Shown: one piece after another, positions 53,155-63,235 of the stretch
Position numbering within the stretch: the first letter of the stretch is position 1
Layout of the letters: each line of letters opens with the position of its first letter
Assembly (NCBI GenBank): GCA_947497185.1
Contig: CANMFL010000009.1
Coordinates: 1 to 64,000 of the forward strand
DNA length: 64,000 nucleotides
Reading direction: 5' to 3'
From: an uncultured Paracoccaceae bacterium
GTDB taxonomy: Bacteria > Pseudomonadota > Alphaproteobacteria > Rhodobacterales > Rhodobacteraceae
Translations under genes and position numbers: made by a program
Notes under the pieces: generated by a model
What the model was told of the DNA's origin: nothing
Databases searched by the model: none
What the model saw: only the letters and a program-made list of their open reading frames with translations

Positions 53155-54654
53155 ATGAAAGATGTTCTAGCACTTCGCAGTGCTGTTTGTGTAGCAGCGC
53201 TTTTTACCTCTACGGCTGCAATCGCCGATGTTACGGCGGCTGACGTGTGGGCGGACTGGCAGAAAAGTCTCGAACTTTATGGTTCAGATGGTGTGACAAT
53301 CGGGTCCGAAGACATGGATGGCGATACACTGACCGTGCGCGATCTTAGCCTGTCGATGGATGATGACGACAGCAGCGTGACCACTCAGATGGATGCGCTC
53401 ACCTTCACTGAAAACGGCGACGGCACTGTATCCGTGACCGTTCCGGCTAGCTATTTGATCGCCGTGAACATCGAAGACGATTTTGTAGCCGACCTTGAGG
53501 TCGCCCAAGAAAATATGGCGATCATGGTCAGCGGCGACCCCGAGAACCTGAACTATGACGTGACTGCGGACAGCTACACAATCCGCATCGCCGAATTCAA
53601 AGGTGACAGCGACGAAATCGACGGCGACGTTTTTGTCAAAGCAAACGGCGTGGCAGGGACATATGTCTCTGAGAAAGGCGAAGTCGACACGCTGACCTAC
53701 GAATTGTCAGCTGACAATGTGGATATGTTGGTCGATATCAAAGAGCCCGGCGGCGACGGATACGTTCTGGTCAGTGGTAAACTGGACGCCCTTTCATTCG
53801 CTGGCGACATGATCGTGCCAGAAGACATGGATACCGAAAATCCGGAAACATGGTTCGTGAACGGTTTTGGCTTTGACGGTGGGATGAACTACGCCAGTGG
53901 CGGTTTCCTCATTGATTTCAACGCTGATGGCGAAGCGGGCACCGCTACGGTTCAGCTTGGCGAAGGCGGGTTCAACGCCAATGTTGATCCAGAACATCTA
54001 GGCTACGGATTCACATTCGATGGTTTGAACGTCAGCGCACAAACGCAGCAGCTTCCGTTCCCCGTCGATTTTGCGTGGGATCAGGCCGAAATCAGCTTTC
54101 ATACGCCAGTGGCCAGTTCTGAAGAGCCGGAAGAATTCGGTTTAAAGTTCGCACTGACCGAGGTCACCGTTAGTGACGACATCTGGAACATGGTTGATCC
54201 GGCTAGCGCTATTCCACGTGATCCGATTTCAGCCGAAATCGAAGTCGCGGGTCTGGCTAAGTTGTTCTTTGACCTTCTCGATCCAGAGCAAGCCGAAGCC
54301 ATGGCTTATGGCGAAACGCCGGGTGAATTGAACAGCCTGCAACTGATCGGTCTGCGTTTGGCAGCCGCTGGGGCGGAAATCACGGGTGTGGGTGACTTTA
54401 CATTCGACAACACAGACCTTGAAACGTTCAACGGTTTGCCGCGTCCTGAAGGTGAAGTGAACATCGATATCAAGGGCGCAAATGCGCTGATTGATACCGC
54501 TGTCAACATGGGGCTCTTGCCAGCAGAGCAGGCGACAATGGGTCGTATGTTCATGGGCATGTTCACCACGCCAACTGGCGATGACGAGTTGACATCGAAA
54601 ATTGAGATCAATGAGCAGGGGCACATTATGGCCAATGGTCAACGTATCCAGTAA
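53155..54654 (+). CDS. DUF2125 protein, tandem copy 1
   Basis: A 499-residue exported protein with signal peptide (RSAVCVAALFTSTAAIA) followed by DVTAADVWADWQKSL. The rest is rich in beta-strand-like, acidic repeats, typical of DUF2125 proteins, whose role is unknown (periplasmic or outer-membrane linked). The ATG at 53155 follows GAAAGG; a TTG five codons earlier is less likely. Copy 2 follows at 54723. Confidence 0.8.
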   Translation: MKDVLALRSAVCVAALFTSTAAIADVTAADVWADWQKSLELYGSDGVTIGSEDMDGDTLTVRDLSLSMDDDDSSVTTQMDALTFTENGDGTVSVTVPASYLIAVNIEDDFVADLEVAQENMAIMVSGDPENLNYDVTADSYTIRIAEFKGDSDEIDGDVFVKANGVAGTYVSEKGEVDTLTYELSADNVDMLVDIKEPGGDGYVLVSGKLDALSFAGDMIVPEDMDTENPETWFVNGFGFDGGMNYASGGFLIDFNADGEAGTATVQLGEGGFNANVDPEHLGYGFTFDGLNVSAQTQQLPFPVDFAWDQAEISFHTPVASSEEPEEFGLKFALTEVTVSDDIWNMVDPASAIPRDPISAEIEVAGLAKLFFDLLDPEQAEAMAYGETPGELNSLQLIGLRLAAAGAEITGVGDFTFDNTDLETFNGLPRPEGEVNIDIKGANALIDTAVNMGLLPAEQATMGRMFMGMFTTPTGDDELTSKIEINEQGHIMANGQRIQ

Positions 54655-54722
54655 GATGCGCGAAACAGGGGGCGCGATGGGCAACCGTCGCGCCTTTTCT
54701 ATTGTTAAATGAAGGAAATATA

Positions 54723-56243
54723 ATGCTCCGCCGTACTCTTTTTGGAACGACCGTCTTATCCGCATCGGCACTGCTCGCGCACACGGCTGCGGCTGATGTC
54801 ACGGCTGCGGATGTTTGGGCGACATATTCCGCATCCTACGAAGCCACTGGCGCACAAGTCATCGGCACTCCGGCTGCTGATGGCGTTGATACGGTCGTGA
54901 GTGATGCGGCACTGCTGTACCGCTTTCCATTTGGTGTGGCGACGCTGCGGATTGGCCTGCCAGAGATGCGTATGACTGACGAATCCGACGGCACCGTTAC
55001 TATTTCCTACCCTGAAACGATTGATGTGCGTTTCGAATTTGATGCACCGTCTGAAGGCTCCGGTGCCCTGACGCTCAGCATCGCACAAGATAACTACCAA
55101 GGCTCCGTATCTGGCGTGCCAGACGACATGACCTTCGTGCAATCCGCCGATGGCGTGACCATCGAAGTCAAAGATATCGAAGTGCCCGACGCTGAAGTCG
55201 ACTTTACCTTCCTTGCAGAGGGCGAAGGTTATACATCGACGTCGCATGTCGTGACTGGCGATCTGATTACAACCACGACCGATCTGACAACGGGTGCCGC
55301 TGACATCGCCTATGTGCTTAACGACCCAGAAGGCGCGGTAATGAGCAACACTGGCCGCTTTGGCGCAAATGAGGCATCGTTCGAAACAGCACTTCCTGCT
55401 GGTGGTTCAGACGTGATGAACTTGTCTGCGGCATTGACCGCCGGCGCGTACTTGCGCGGCACAGCAGAAGGCGAAGGCAGCTCTAGCGAGACTGTGACGA
55501 CGATCGATGGCGATATCATTTCCGAGCAAACGCAGACGTCTGGCCGTACAACCAGCCGCTTTTCGATTGATGAAGCTGGCATTGACTTGTTCGCTGAGGG
55601 CGAAAGCGTCGACTTTAAAATGCTAATCCCAGAGCTGTTTCCATTCCCAATGGCTGGCAGCATCGGCGCTATCACGGGCGGTTACAAATTTCCGCTGCTG
55701 CCGAGCGAAGACGCACAAGACGTCGCATTGCGCCTCGACCTTACCGACCTAGAAATCAGCGAAGACCTTTGGGGCTTGTTCGATCCGAACGCCGAATTGC
55801 CGCGCGATCCGGCGTCGATCAACATCGACCTTGCTGGCACTGTAATCTCTGAAATCGACGCGCTGAACTTTGCGACCCTTGAGGCGCAGATGGAGCAAGC
55901 CGTGCCACCGATCAGCCTGGAAACGCTGACAATCAACGAAATCTCTTTTGCGGCCATCGGGGCAAGCGCCTTGGCGACCGGATCGTTCCTGCTTGATAAC
56001 GCGGACACCGCAACCTTCGGCGGCTTCCCGCGTCCAGAAGGCAGCGCAATCCTGAACGTGACTGGAGCAAACGCTCTCATCGACCGTTTGGTCGCGTTTG
56101 GTGTGATCCCCGAGGAGCAGGCTGGCATGGCCCGTCTCGGCATGGGCTTTATCGCGAAATCCACTGGCGAGGATTCGTTTGAATCGCGTCTGGATGTAAA
56201 CGAAGAAGGTCATGTCATGGTGAACGGCCAACGTATGCGCTAA
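54723..56243 (+). CDS. DUF2125 protein, tandem copy 2
   Basis: A 506-residue paralogue of the preceding gene: signal peptide (FGTTVLSASALLAHTAAA), the same DVTAADVWATYSASY start to the mature part, and a matching C-terminus (FPRPEGSAILNVTGANALID; QAGMARLGMGFI; EEGHVMVNGQRMR). Clear tandem duplication with substantial divergence in the middle. Good ribosome binding site (AAGGAAATATA). The two genes are 68 bp apart and probably co-transcribed. Function unknown. Confidence 0.8.
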   Translation: MLRRTLFGTTVLSASALLAHTAAADVTAADVWATYSASYEATGAQVIGTPAADGVDTVVSDAALLYRFPFGVATLRIGLPEMRMTDESDGTVTISYPETIDVRFEFDAPSEGSGALTLSIAQDNYQGSVSGVPDDMTFVQSADGVTIEVKDIEVPDAEVDFTFLAEGEGYTSTSHVVTGDLITTTTDLTTGAADIAYVLNDPEGAVMSNTGRFGANEASFETALPAGGSDVMNLSAALTAGAYLRGTAEGEGSSSETVTTIDGDIISEQTQTSGRTTSRFSIDEAGIDLFAEGESVDFKMLIPELFPFPMAGSIGAITGGYKFPLLPSEDAQDVALRLDLTDLEISEDLWGLFDPNAELPRDPASINIDLAGTVISEIDALNFATLEAQMEQAVPPISLETLTINEISFAAIGASALATGSFLLDNADTATFGGFPRPEGSAILNVTGANALIDRLVAFGVIPEEQAGMARLGMGFIAKSTGEDSFESRLDVNEEGHVMVNGQRMR

Positions 56244-56306
56244 GCGCCCCTTGCGGCGGGGCAACCCGCCGCATACCTGTGTTATGACTTATTATAGTAG
56301 GCACAC

Positions 56307-57653
56307 ATGACCCAGACGCTTTCCTCCCTTACAGAACAGATGATCGCCATTGCCAAAAAGGCAGGTGCAGACGCCGTTGACGCAATTGCGGTTGATGGCA
56401 CATCGGTGTCGATAGACGTGCGGGGCGGGGCCTTGGAAAAGGCGGAACGCTCTGAAGGTGTAGACGTCGGAATGCGTGTCTTTGTCGGCCAGCGGCAGGC
56501 TTGCGTGTCGTCGTCGGACGCGAAAACTGCAACGCTAGAGCATATGGCAGAACGCGCCGTTGCAATGGCCCGTGAAGCCCCCGAAGACCCGCACGCTGGT
56601 CTGGCAGATGCCGCACACCTGGCCGTGGATCGCGACGGCAGCGGATTGGAAATGTTCGATCCAACAGACGAGCCCGATCCGGCCCAATTGCAAGACGACG
56701 CAGCCCGCGCAGAGGCCGCCGCCTTGCAAAACAAAGGCATCAGCCAAGTGCAATCCGCCTCCGCAGGTTACAGCCGCCGCCGCATTCACCTCGCGGCATC
56801 CAACGGATTTTCCGGTGGATACGAGCGTAGCGACCGTGGTCTGTCTTGTGTCGCAATCAGCGGCACTGGTGCGCAGATGGAACGTGACTACGACTACGAT
56901 AGCCGTATTTTCCAAGCAGATTTGCGCGATGCCGACGACATTGGCCGTCAGGCCGCCGCACGTGCGGTTGAACGTATGGGCGCACGCAAACCCAAAACCG
57001 GCAGCTACCCTGTGTTATTCGATGAACGCATTTCCAGCAGCCTTGTTGGCCACATTAGCCAAGCCGTAAACGGCGCCGCGATTGCGCGTGGCTCTAGCTG
57101 GCTGCGCGATGCGCTGGGCGAACAGGTTCTGCCCAAAGGGATTTCCCTGATCGAAGACCCACGCCGCCCGCGTGCCTTTTCATCGCGCATGTTCGACGCC
57201 GAAGGCTTGGCGACACAGCGCCGCGCAATCATCGACGATGGGATGTTAACTGGCTGGACCTTGGACCTTGCGAACGCCCGCAAACTTGGGCTGGAAAGCA
57301 CGGCAAATGCTTCACGCGGAACGTCTGCACCGCCATCGCCTAGCCTGTCGAACCTCGCACTGACACAAGGCGACAAAAGCCGCGCTGACCTGATCCGCGA
57401 CATGGGGACAGGCCTGCTGATCACGTCAATGATTGGCTCAACCGTGAACCCCAACACCGGCGATTATTCCCGCGGGGCTGCTGGTTTCTGGGTCGAAAAC
57501 GGTGAAATCACCTATGCCGTGAATGAATGTACCGTCGCGGGTAATCTGCGCGACATGCTGATCGGGATGATCCCCGCCAATGACGCACGTGCGCATCTCA
57601 GCCATGTTGTGCCGTCGATCCTGATCGAGGGGCTGACCCTTGCCGGAGACTGA
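56307..57653 (+). CDS. pmbA: PmbA/TldE-type metalloprotease-related protein
   Basis: A 448-residue TldD/PmbA-family protein. N-terminal half with SIDVRGGALEKAERSEGVDVG; C-terminal half with the family core (GTSAPPSPSLSNLALTQG, LLITSMIGSTVNPNTGDYSRGAAGFWVENGE in part). PmbA/TldE acts with TldD as a heterodimeric protease on peptides and toxins; it lacks the HExxxH motif, which TldD carries. TldD is not in this window. It overlaps cysQ by 14 bp. Confidence 0.88.
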   Translation: MTQTLSSLTEQMIAIAKKAGADAVDAIAVDGTSVSIDVRGGALEKAERSEGVDVGMRVFVGQRQACVSSSDAKTATLEHMAERAVAMAREAPEDPHAGLADAAHLAVDRDGSGLEMFDPTDEPDPAQLQDDAARAEAAALQNKGISQVQSASAGYSRRRIHLAASNGFSGGYERSDRGLSCVAISGTGAQMERDYDYDSRIFQADLRDADDIGRQAAARAVERMGARKPKTGSYPVLFDERISSSLVGHISQAVNGAAIARGSSWLRDALGEQVLPKGISLIEDPRRPRAFSSRMFDAEGLATQRRAIIDDGMLTGWTLDLANARKLGLESTANASRGTSAPPSPSLSNLALTQGDKSRADLIRDMGTGLLITSMIGSTVNPNTGDYSRGAAGFWVENGEITYAVNECTVAGNLRDMLIGMIPANDARAHLSHVVPSILIEGLTLAGD

Positions 57654-58449
57654 TCTAGACCTTTTGATCGCGACGGCAAAGAAGTCAGGCGAAATCGCAC
57701 GCGGCTTTGTCGATGCAGCCCCTAAGGTGTGGGAAAAAGGCGGCGGGGCAGGGCCTGTGACCGAAGCCGATTTGGCCGTGAACGAACTGATGGCGCTTGA
57801 TCTGCAAGGTGCGCGGCCCGACTACGGCTGGTTGTCCGAAGAAACCGAAGACGACTTGGCACGATTGCAAACGCGACGCCAATTCATCGTCGATCCCATT
57901 GACGGCACCCGCGCCTTCATCGACGGATCACGCGACTGGGCGCATGCCTTGGCTGTTCTCGAAGACGGGCTGGTGACGTGCGCAGTCGTGTATCTGCCAA
58001 TGCGCGATTTAATGTATACGGCATCGCATGGCGGCGGTGCATTCCTAAACGGCGAACCGATCAAAGTGTCGCAAAAGGCTGACCTCGACGGGGCAACGGT
58101 CCTGTCCAACAAAGCTAGCTTTGCGGATAAAGTTTGGGCGGCAGGCACGCCCCCAATCGGTGTCACGCGTAAGTTCAGATCGTCGCTGGCGTACCGCCTA
58201 TCGCTTGCGGCGCAGGGGCGTTTCGACGCAATGATGATCATACGCCCATCGTGGGAATGGGATATCGCTGCGGGTGCGTTGATTGTCGCAGAGGCCAGTG
58301 GCGACGTCACCGACCAAACCGGCGCACCTTTGCGTTTCAATAATCCACATCCGCAGGTGAACGGGGTCGTCGCTGGCAGCCCGATCACATCCAAATTGCG
58401 GGAGGCATTTGCCACATCCACTGTTGAGGCGCGGCTGCCAAACACCTAA
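57640..58449 (+). CDS. cysQ: inositol monophosphatase-family phosphatase (CysQ-like)
   Basis: Mg-dependent phosphatase of 269 residues, of the type that hydrolyses 3'(2'),5'-bisphosphate nucleotides (PAP) or inositol phosphate. Metal sites are visible: GWLSEETEDD, DPIDGTRAFIDG and WEWDIAAGALIVAEASG. It begins with TTG at 57640, inside the pmbA end, after GAGGGG. Genes of this type sit beside DUF4170, waaA and lpxK in Rhodobacteraceae, as here. PAP versus inositol phosphate cannot be decided from the sequence. Confidence 0.82.
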   Translation: MPETDLDLLIATAKKSGEIARGFVDAAPKVWEKGGGAGPVTEADLAVNELMALDLQGARPDYGWLSEETEDDLARLQTRRQFIVDPIDGTRAFIDGSRDWAHALAVLEDGLVTCAVVYLPMRDLMYTASHGGGAFLNGEPIKVSQKADLDGATVLSNKASFADKVWAAGTPPIGVTRKFRSSLAYRLSLAAQGRFDAMMIIRPSWEWDIAAGALIVAEASGDVTDQTGAPLRFNNPHPQVNGVVAGSPITSKLREAFATSTVEARLPNT

Positions 58450-58488
58450 GTTGTCGCCAACAGCACCATACAACAAAAGGTTCATCCC

Positions 58489-58731
58489 ATGACCCAACGC
58501 CTTCACCTTGTTTTCGGCGGAGAACTGATCGATCCAACCAAAAGCGCATTTGCGGACGTGAATGACATCGATATTGTTGGTATCTTTCCAGACTACGCCA
58601 CAGCTTATGACGCTTGGAAAGGGGCTGCGCATCGCACCGTTGATAACGCACATACCCGTTATTTCATTGCGCATCTGCACCGCTTGCGGGACGAAGAAAC
58701 AGCGGCGTCGTCTACCGAAGAACTCGGTTAA
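58489..58731 (+). CDS. DUF4170 protein
   Basis: An 80-residue protein recognised as DUF4170 by LHLVFGGELIDPTKSAF and IVGIFPDYATAYDAWKGAA with AHLHRL near the end. The fold hints at a small alpha/beta domain. It lies 39 bp after cysQ and 14 bp before waaA; the association is conserved. Function unknown. Confidence 0.85.
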   Translation: MTQRLHLVFGGELIDPTKSAFADVNDIDIVGIFPDYATAYDAWKGAAHRTVDNAHTRYFIAHLHRLRDEETAASSTEELG

Positions 58732-58745
58732 GACGGACACACCTA

Positions 58746-59933
58746 ATGGCTGACACCTCGCTCTCGCTCGCGGCGTATTTCTCTCGCCGTGGTGGTGACG
58801 GGGCGGGAACCCCGTTGGCTGATATGCCGCCGCGCCCAGCAGGAAACGTGATCTGGGTGCGCGGGCATCACGCCTCACAATTGGATGCTTTGTCCGATTT
58901 AGAGCTTCAGTTGCAGGCGGACGGTGATCCGATTCACCTGATCACAACGTTGCCAACCGCTCAAAAGGGTGTGCTGCAAACCCCAACTGGTCGGGCGCAT
59001 GTGCGGGCATTTTTAAACCACTGGACGCCTGATCTGGTGCTCTGGCTGGTGCCGACATTGGACACGAACACGGTGTTCGAACTGGCACAGGCCAACATTC
59101 CTTGCATCCTCGTCGGTGCATCGAGAGATACCGCTCGTCCGGCGGTCAAAGCGTGGGTTCCGGGTCTGACACGCGCAATGCTTCGGCAATTCGTGAAAAT
59201 TATGACGCTGGACGCCGACGTGAACGCGACGCTCATACGGGCCGGAGCGGACGCAAATAGCATTGAAACGCTTGGCGCATTAGAAAGCGCACCGTCAGCC
59301 TTGCCGCACTTCGAAAGCGAACGGCAGGACATCGCGACCACCTTGGGTGCGCGATCCATCTGGTTTGCGGCTGACACGGACATTTTGGAAATCCCGCAAA
59401 TTGCAAAGGCGCACCATCAGGCCAGTAGGCGAGCACATCGGCTTTTGTTGATTGTGTCGCTACGTGACCCGTCACAGGGAACGGCGGCGGCAGAGGCACT
59501 GCGCGATGCAGGATTTACTGTCGCGTTGCGCTCTGCCGATGAAGAGGCTGACACCGCGACTCAGGTCTATGTCGCTGATACGGTAGGGGAATTAGGGCTT
59601 TGGTATCGCGTCGCACCAATTACGTACCTCGGGGGCAGCCTATCTGCTGGTCCATGCCGTGATCCGTTCGAAGCGGCGACATTGGGGTCCGCCGTGCTGC
59701 ACGGACCGAACGTGCGCCCATATGAGTCGCAAATCCAACGGTTGGCGATGGCTGATGCTTGCGTATCGCTGCGATCCTTTTCCGAACTGGGGCAGATGGT
59801 CGAAACATTATTGTCACCTGACAAGACGGCTCGGATTGTGCATGCCGCGTGGGACGTGACATCGAGGGGGGCTGATGTGACTAACCGTTTGGCCGAAGCA
59901 ATCCATGCGCAATTGGATAAGGTAGACCAGTAA
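58746..59933 (+). CDS. waaA: Kdo transferase-like glycosyltransferase (WaaA family)
   Basis: A 395-residue glycosyltransferase of the 3-deoxy-D-manno-octulosonic acid transferase family, which adds Kdo to lipid A precursor. Donor-side features are present: [25 protein letters not shown], then [21 protein letters not shown]. But the N-terminal catalytic stretch, usually HxASVGE, reads HHASQLDAL, and the usual GHNxxE reads CRDPFE. It also lacks an N-terminal membrane anchor. It may be a second, specialised Kdo or related transferase. Neighbours lpxK, cysQ and DUF4170 fit lipid A/core assembly. Gene symbol by family, with reduced certainty. Confidence 0.75.
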   Translation: MADTSLSLAAYFSRRGGDGAGTPLADMPPRPAGNVIWVRGHHASQLDALSDLELQLQADGDPIHLITTLPTAQKGVLQTPTGRAHVRAFLNHWTPDLVLWLVPTLDTNTVFELAQANIPCILVGASRDTARPAVKAWVPGLTRAMLRQFVKIMTLDADVNATLIRAGADANSIETLGALESAPSALPHFESERQDIATTLGARSIWFAADTDILEIPQIAKAHHQASRRAHRLLLIVSLRDPSQGTAAAEALRDAGFTVALRSADEEADTATQVYVADTVGELGLWYRVAPITYLGGSLSAGPCRDPFEAATLGSAVLHGPNVRPYESQIQRLAMADACVSLRSFSELGQMVETLLSPDKTARIVHAAWDVTSRGADVTNRLAEAIHAQLDKVDQ

Positions 59934-59934
59934 T

Positions 59935-60918
59935 ATGAAAGCGCCGTTATTCTGGTTCACACCGCCAAACGCGCCTACGTGGCAGGCGCGGGTGCTGATG
60001 CCGATTGCGCAACTCTACGCGGCGGCAACGGCGCGTCGTGTGCGTCAGATCGGTATGAAAACGAATGTGCCGGTCATTTGCATCGGCAACATCAACGCGG
60101 GTGGAACGGGCAAGACGCCGACCGCGATGGCGTTGACGGAACGTTTAATCGCGCGGGGGCATACACCGCACATCGTGTCGCGTGGATACGGCGGTAGCGA
60201 AGTGGGGCCGACGCAAGTGAACCCCGTTTCCCACAAAGCCGAACAAGTCGGGGACGAGCCGTTACTGCTGGCGGCCTTCGCGCCAACATGGGTCGCGAAA
60301 GACCGTGCCGCTGGCGTGTCCGCCGCGCAAGAGGCTGGCGCTGACGTGATTATTCTGGACGATGGCTTTCAAAACCCTAGCGTCCAGAAAGACCTGTCGA
60401 TCATTGTCGTGGATGCCAAACGCGGCTTCGGCAATGGGCGGGTCATTCCAGCAGGGCCGCTTCGGGAACCTGTTAGTGCAGGCCTCAATCGTGCTGATAT
60501 TGTCCTGTCCATTGGAACCGAAGACGACCAAAACGCCTTCGCAGAACAGTGGCCTATCCCCGTATCCCACATCACTGGACGGCTAGAGCCGCTGCCAACG
60601 GGCATGCCGTGGCAAGGACTGCCCGTACTGGCATTCGCAGGGATCGGTCACCCGGAAAAGTTCTTTCAAACGCTGCGTGTTCTTGGCGTCACCCTGATCC
60701 ACGGCGAAGCACTGTCGGATCATCAACCGCTGACCGCTGCTTTGATGACACGTCTCGAAACCGAGGCACGTTTGAAAAACGCGCAGTTGGTGACGACTGA
60801 AAAGGATGCGGTGCGCTTGCCCGACGCGTTCAGGGCCAAGGTGCTGACATTGCCCGTGCGGCTACAGGTCAGCGACTGGGGGCCACTTGATGCGGCCCTC
60901 AGTCAGGTTGGTCTCTAA
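59935..60918 (+). CDS. lpxK: tetraacyldisaccharide 4'-kinase
   Basis: Membrane-associated kinase of 327 residues that phosphorylates the lipid A precursor at the 4' position. Walker A-type loop [15 protein letters not shown]; Asp-rich site [30 protein letters not shown] near the C-terminus. N-terminal helix anchors it to the membrane ([20 protein letters not shown]). It starts 1 bp after waaA ends, consistent with translational coupling. Normal length. Confidence 0.94.
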   Translation: MKAPLFWFTPPNAPTWQARVLMPIAQLYAAATARRVRQIGMKTNVPVICIGNINAGGTGKTPTAMALTERLIARGHTPHIVSRGYGGSEVGPTQVNPVSHKAEQVGDEPLLLAAFAPTWVAKDRAAGVSAAQEAGADVIILDDGFQNPSVQKDLSIIVVDAKRGFGNGRVIPAGPLREPVSAGLNRADIVLSIGTEDDQNAFAEQWPIPVSHITGRLEPLPTGMPWQGLPVLAFAGIGHPEKFFQTLRVLGVTLIHGEALSDHQPLTAALMTRLETEARLKNAQLVTTEKDAVRLPDAFRAKVLTLPVRLQVSDWGPLDAALSQVGL

Positions 60919-60921
60919 GGC

Positions 60922-61539
60922 TTAAGCCAGTTTTGCGTCCAAGATTTCTTGGAATGCTTCATAGGACATATTGCCGAATTTTTCGCCGTCGATCAGGAAG
61001 CTTGGTGTTGAATTCACTTCGTCGCGTTCGGCGTTGGTTTGATACCAGCCAACCAAGGCTTCGGCTTGATCTGCGTCGGACATACATGCGTCCAGCGCCG
61101 CGTCGTTCAGGCCAGTTGTTTTCGCCAGTTTGCGCAGTTCTTCGATCACAATCGCAGGATCGCCGCTCGCGGCCCAATCGCGTTGGTTTTCGTAGATGAG
61201 GTTGGACAAACCAAAGAAACGTTCTTGGCCAGCGCAACGCGCAATCATCGACGCCCAAAGACCAAAGCGGTCAAAATAAACTTCGCGGTAGATGAATTTC
61301 ACTTTGCCGGTGTCGATGTAATCCGCTTTCAGCTTTGGATACACATTGGCGTGGAATGCTGCGCAGTGTGGGCAAGTGAATGACGCATATTCGATCATCT
61401 CAATCGGCGCGTTCTCATCACCCAGAACCATATCAGTGATTTCAATCGTGGTTTCTTCTTGGGCCTGTGCAAGCGTGCCGAAACCACCCGATAGGGCTAC
61501 GGCAGCACCGCCTGTTTTCAAAAGATCTCTACGTTTCAT
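60922..61539 (-). CDS. DsbA-family thiol-disulfide oxidoreductase
   Basis: Periplasmic thioredoxin-fold protein of 205 residues. TAT-like signal (KRRDLLKTGGAAVALSG), active site CPHC in ASFTCPHCAAFH, and the cis-Pro loop in NSTPSFLIDGEKF. Likely oxidises or isomerises disulfides in exported proteins. Start at 61539; the ATG has AAAGGATAAC upstream. It lies 4 bp behind the DciA gene. Convergent with lpxK, with only 3 bp between stop codons. Confidence 0.9.
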   Translation of the reverse strand: MKRRDLLKTGGAAVALSGGFGTLAQAQEETTIEITDMVLGDENAPIEMIEYASFTCPHCAAFHANVYPKLKADYIDTGKVKFIYREVYFDRFGLWASMIARCAGQERFFGLSNLIYENQRDWAASGDPAIVIEELRKLAKTTGLNDAALDACMSDADQAEALVGWYQTNAERDEVNSTPSFLIDGEKFGNMSYEAFQEILDAKLA

Positions 61540-61543
61540 CTCG

Positions 61544-62068
61544 TTATCCTTTAGTGGGTTTTTTGTGTTTTGACAGGACGTTAGCCCCAAGTGCAGCGAG
61601 AGCATCGCGCAATTCGGGGCTGGTCACATCATGGGACATTTTGCTGGCCTCTGCCTTGATAGCAGGAGCGGGCTCGGGGCGTTGTTTTTCGACCGCATCA
61701 AACGCGACGCGCCCATCGGTAAACCCAACAGGGGCGGTCTGTGTAATCCGAACCCGCGAAATCGCGCGGTAGCCGTAACAGGCGTTCACCTTTTCGCGGA
61801 TCTGGTCTTTTTGCATCTCAAGCATTGGGGCATTTGCGCCAGTGGTCAGCACCGACAGGGTCGCACCCATGCCGCCTTTGCCGTAACTCACCTTGACGGG
61901 CGTTGCGATTTTCGACGTCGCTTCGCCGACAATCTCGGCCCAGTGGGTTAAAAGCCGGGTCACAGCAAAGCCGCGCGCTTCGCTGGCTTTGCGAATCCGA
62001 TTCTGCATCAATCCCGATGCGCGTGAAAACCCGTAGGTTGACCCTTTATGGCGTGGCTGTTTCATCAT
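61544..62068 (-). CDS. DciA-like protein (DUF721)
   Basis: A 174-residue protein with the DUF721 domain: ARGFAVTRLLTHWAEIVGEATSK, then ATLSVLTTGANAPMLEMQ. DciA loads or partners the replicative helicase in bacteria lacking DnaC/DnaI. The start is the first of two consecutive ATGs at 62068; the frame runs on upstream but opposite mutY, and there without similarity. It shares a transcript with the DsbA-like gene; divergent from mutY. Confidence 0.8.
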   Translation of the reverse strand: MMKQPRHKGSTYGFSRASGLMQNRIRKASEARGFAVTRLLTHWAEIVGEATSKIATPVKVSYGKGGMGATLSVLTTGANAPMLEMQKDQIREKVNACYGYRAISRVRITQTAPVGFTDGRVAFDAVEKQRPEPAPAIKAEASKMSHDVTSPELRDALAALGANVLSKHKKPTKG

Positions 62069-62132
62069 TCTGTACCTAATGTAAGCAAAGCGGCCCGCCA
62101 AGCCAGACCCGACAGGACAGGAGCAATAAACA

Positions 62133-63200
62133 TTGCGTGATCTCAGCGAAGACTTGCTCGCATGGTACGACGTGAATGCCCGCGCGATGCCGTGGCGTGT
62201 GGACCCAGCTGATAGCAAAGCTGGCAAACGACCTGATCCGTACTTTATCTGGATGTCAGAGGTCATGTTGCAGCAAACGACTGTGGCGGCAGTTAAGGAG
62301 TATTTCCGTAAATTTACCACGATGTGGCCGACCGTTCATGATTTGGCGGCAGCCGAGGATCCAGACGTCATGGCCGCTTGGGCAGGGCTTGGGTATTATG
62401 CCCGTGCGCGCAATCTGCTGAAATGTGCGCGTGTCGTGGTAACCGATCACGGCGGCGCGTTTCCTGATTGCTATGACACACTGTTAACCTTACCGGGTGT
62501 CGGTCCCTATACCGCCGCCGCCGTCGCATCCATCGCGTTCAATCGCAAAGCAACTGTGCTGGATGGCAACGTCGAACGGGTGATGGCGCGGATGCACGAT
62601 ATCCACGAGCCACTGCCCGGCGTCAAACCTGTGCTGATGCAATATGCGGAAACCTTTACGCCAAATGATCGCCCCGGTGATTACGCCCAAGCCGTCATGG
62701 ATTTGGGAGCTACGATCTGCACACCGAAAAATCCAGCCTGCGGAATATGCCCGTGGCGTGATCCTTGTGCTGCACGTATCGCCGGCACCGCGGCTGAGTT
62801 ACCGAAAAAGACACCGAAAAAGAAAACACCGATCCGGTTCGGCTATGTCTATGTCGCGCGACGCGATGACGGGGCATGGTTGCTCGAAACACGTCCAGAA
62901 AAGGGATTATTGGGCGGGATGCTTGCGTTCCCGAGTTCCGATTGGTCGGATGATCCGACGCCAGATCCGCCCATCGACACGGAGTGGATCGATAGCGGGT
63001 ACGAAGCCCGACATACGTTCACGCACTTTCATTTGCGATTGAAAATCATGACGGCAGATGTCGCCAATCCGACATCGCCGGACAGGGGGCATTTTGTAAA
63101 TCACAACGAATTTTCACCTACAGCACTGCCAACCGCTATGCGCAAAGTGTTCGATTTGATCCCGCGACGTGACGCCACAATTGAGAATAAGGCGCGTTAA
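62133..63200 (+). CDS. mutY: A/G-specific adenine DNA glycosylase
   Basis: Repair enzyme of 355 residues that removes adenine paired with 8-oxoguanine. Catalytic Glu in SEVMLQQTTV, helix-hairpin-helix LPGVGPYTAAAVASIAF, catalytic Asp in TVLDGNVERV, and the [4Fe-4S] loop with spacing C-X6-C-X2-C-X5-C (starting at CTPKNPACGICPW). The C-terminal NUDIX-like domain follows (VYVARRDDGAWLLETRP). TTG start at 62133 after AGGAG; no better in-frame ATG exists near it. Confidence 0.94.
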   Translation: MRDLSEDLLAWYDVNARAMPWRVDPADSKAGKRPDPYFIWMSEVMLQQTTVAAVKEYFRKFTTMWPTVHDLAAAEDPDVMAAWAGLGYYARARNLLKCARVVVTDHGGAFPDCYDTLLTLPGVGPYTAAAVASIAFNRKATVLDGNVERVMARMHDIHEPLPGVKPVLMQYAETFTPNDRPGDYAQAVMDLGATICTPKNPACGICPWRDPCAARIAGTAAELPKKTPKKKTPIRFGYVYVARRDDGAWLLETRPEKGLLGGMLAFPSSDWSDDPTPDPPIDTEWIDSGYEARHTFTHFHLRLKIMTADVANPTSPDRGHFVNHNEFSPTALPTAMRKVFDLIPRRDATIENKAR

Positions 63201-63235
63201 CGTTATCAAAATAGTTAAACGATAGTGAGATGGTA

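Noticed and set aside
63197-63218. Second CtrA-like site before alkB (TTAA...TTAA)
   Set aside because: The spacer is 14 bp, not 7.
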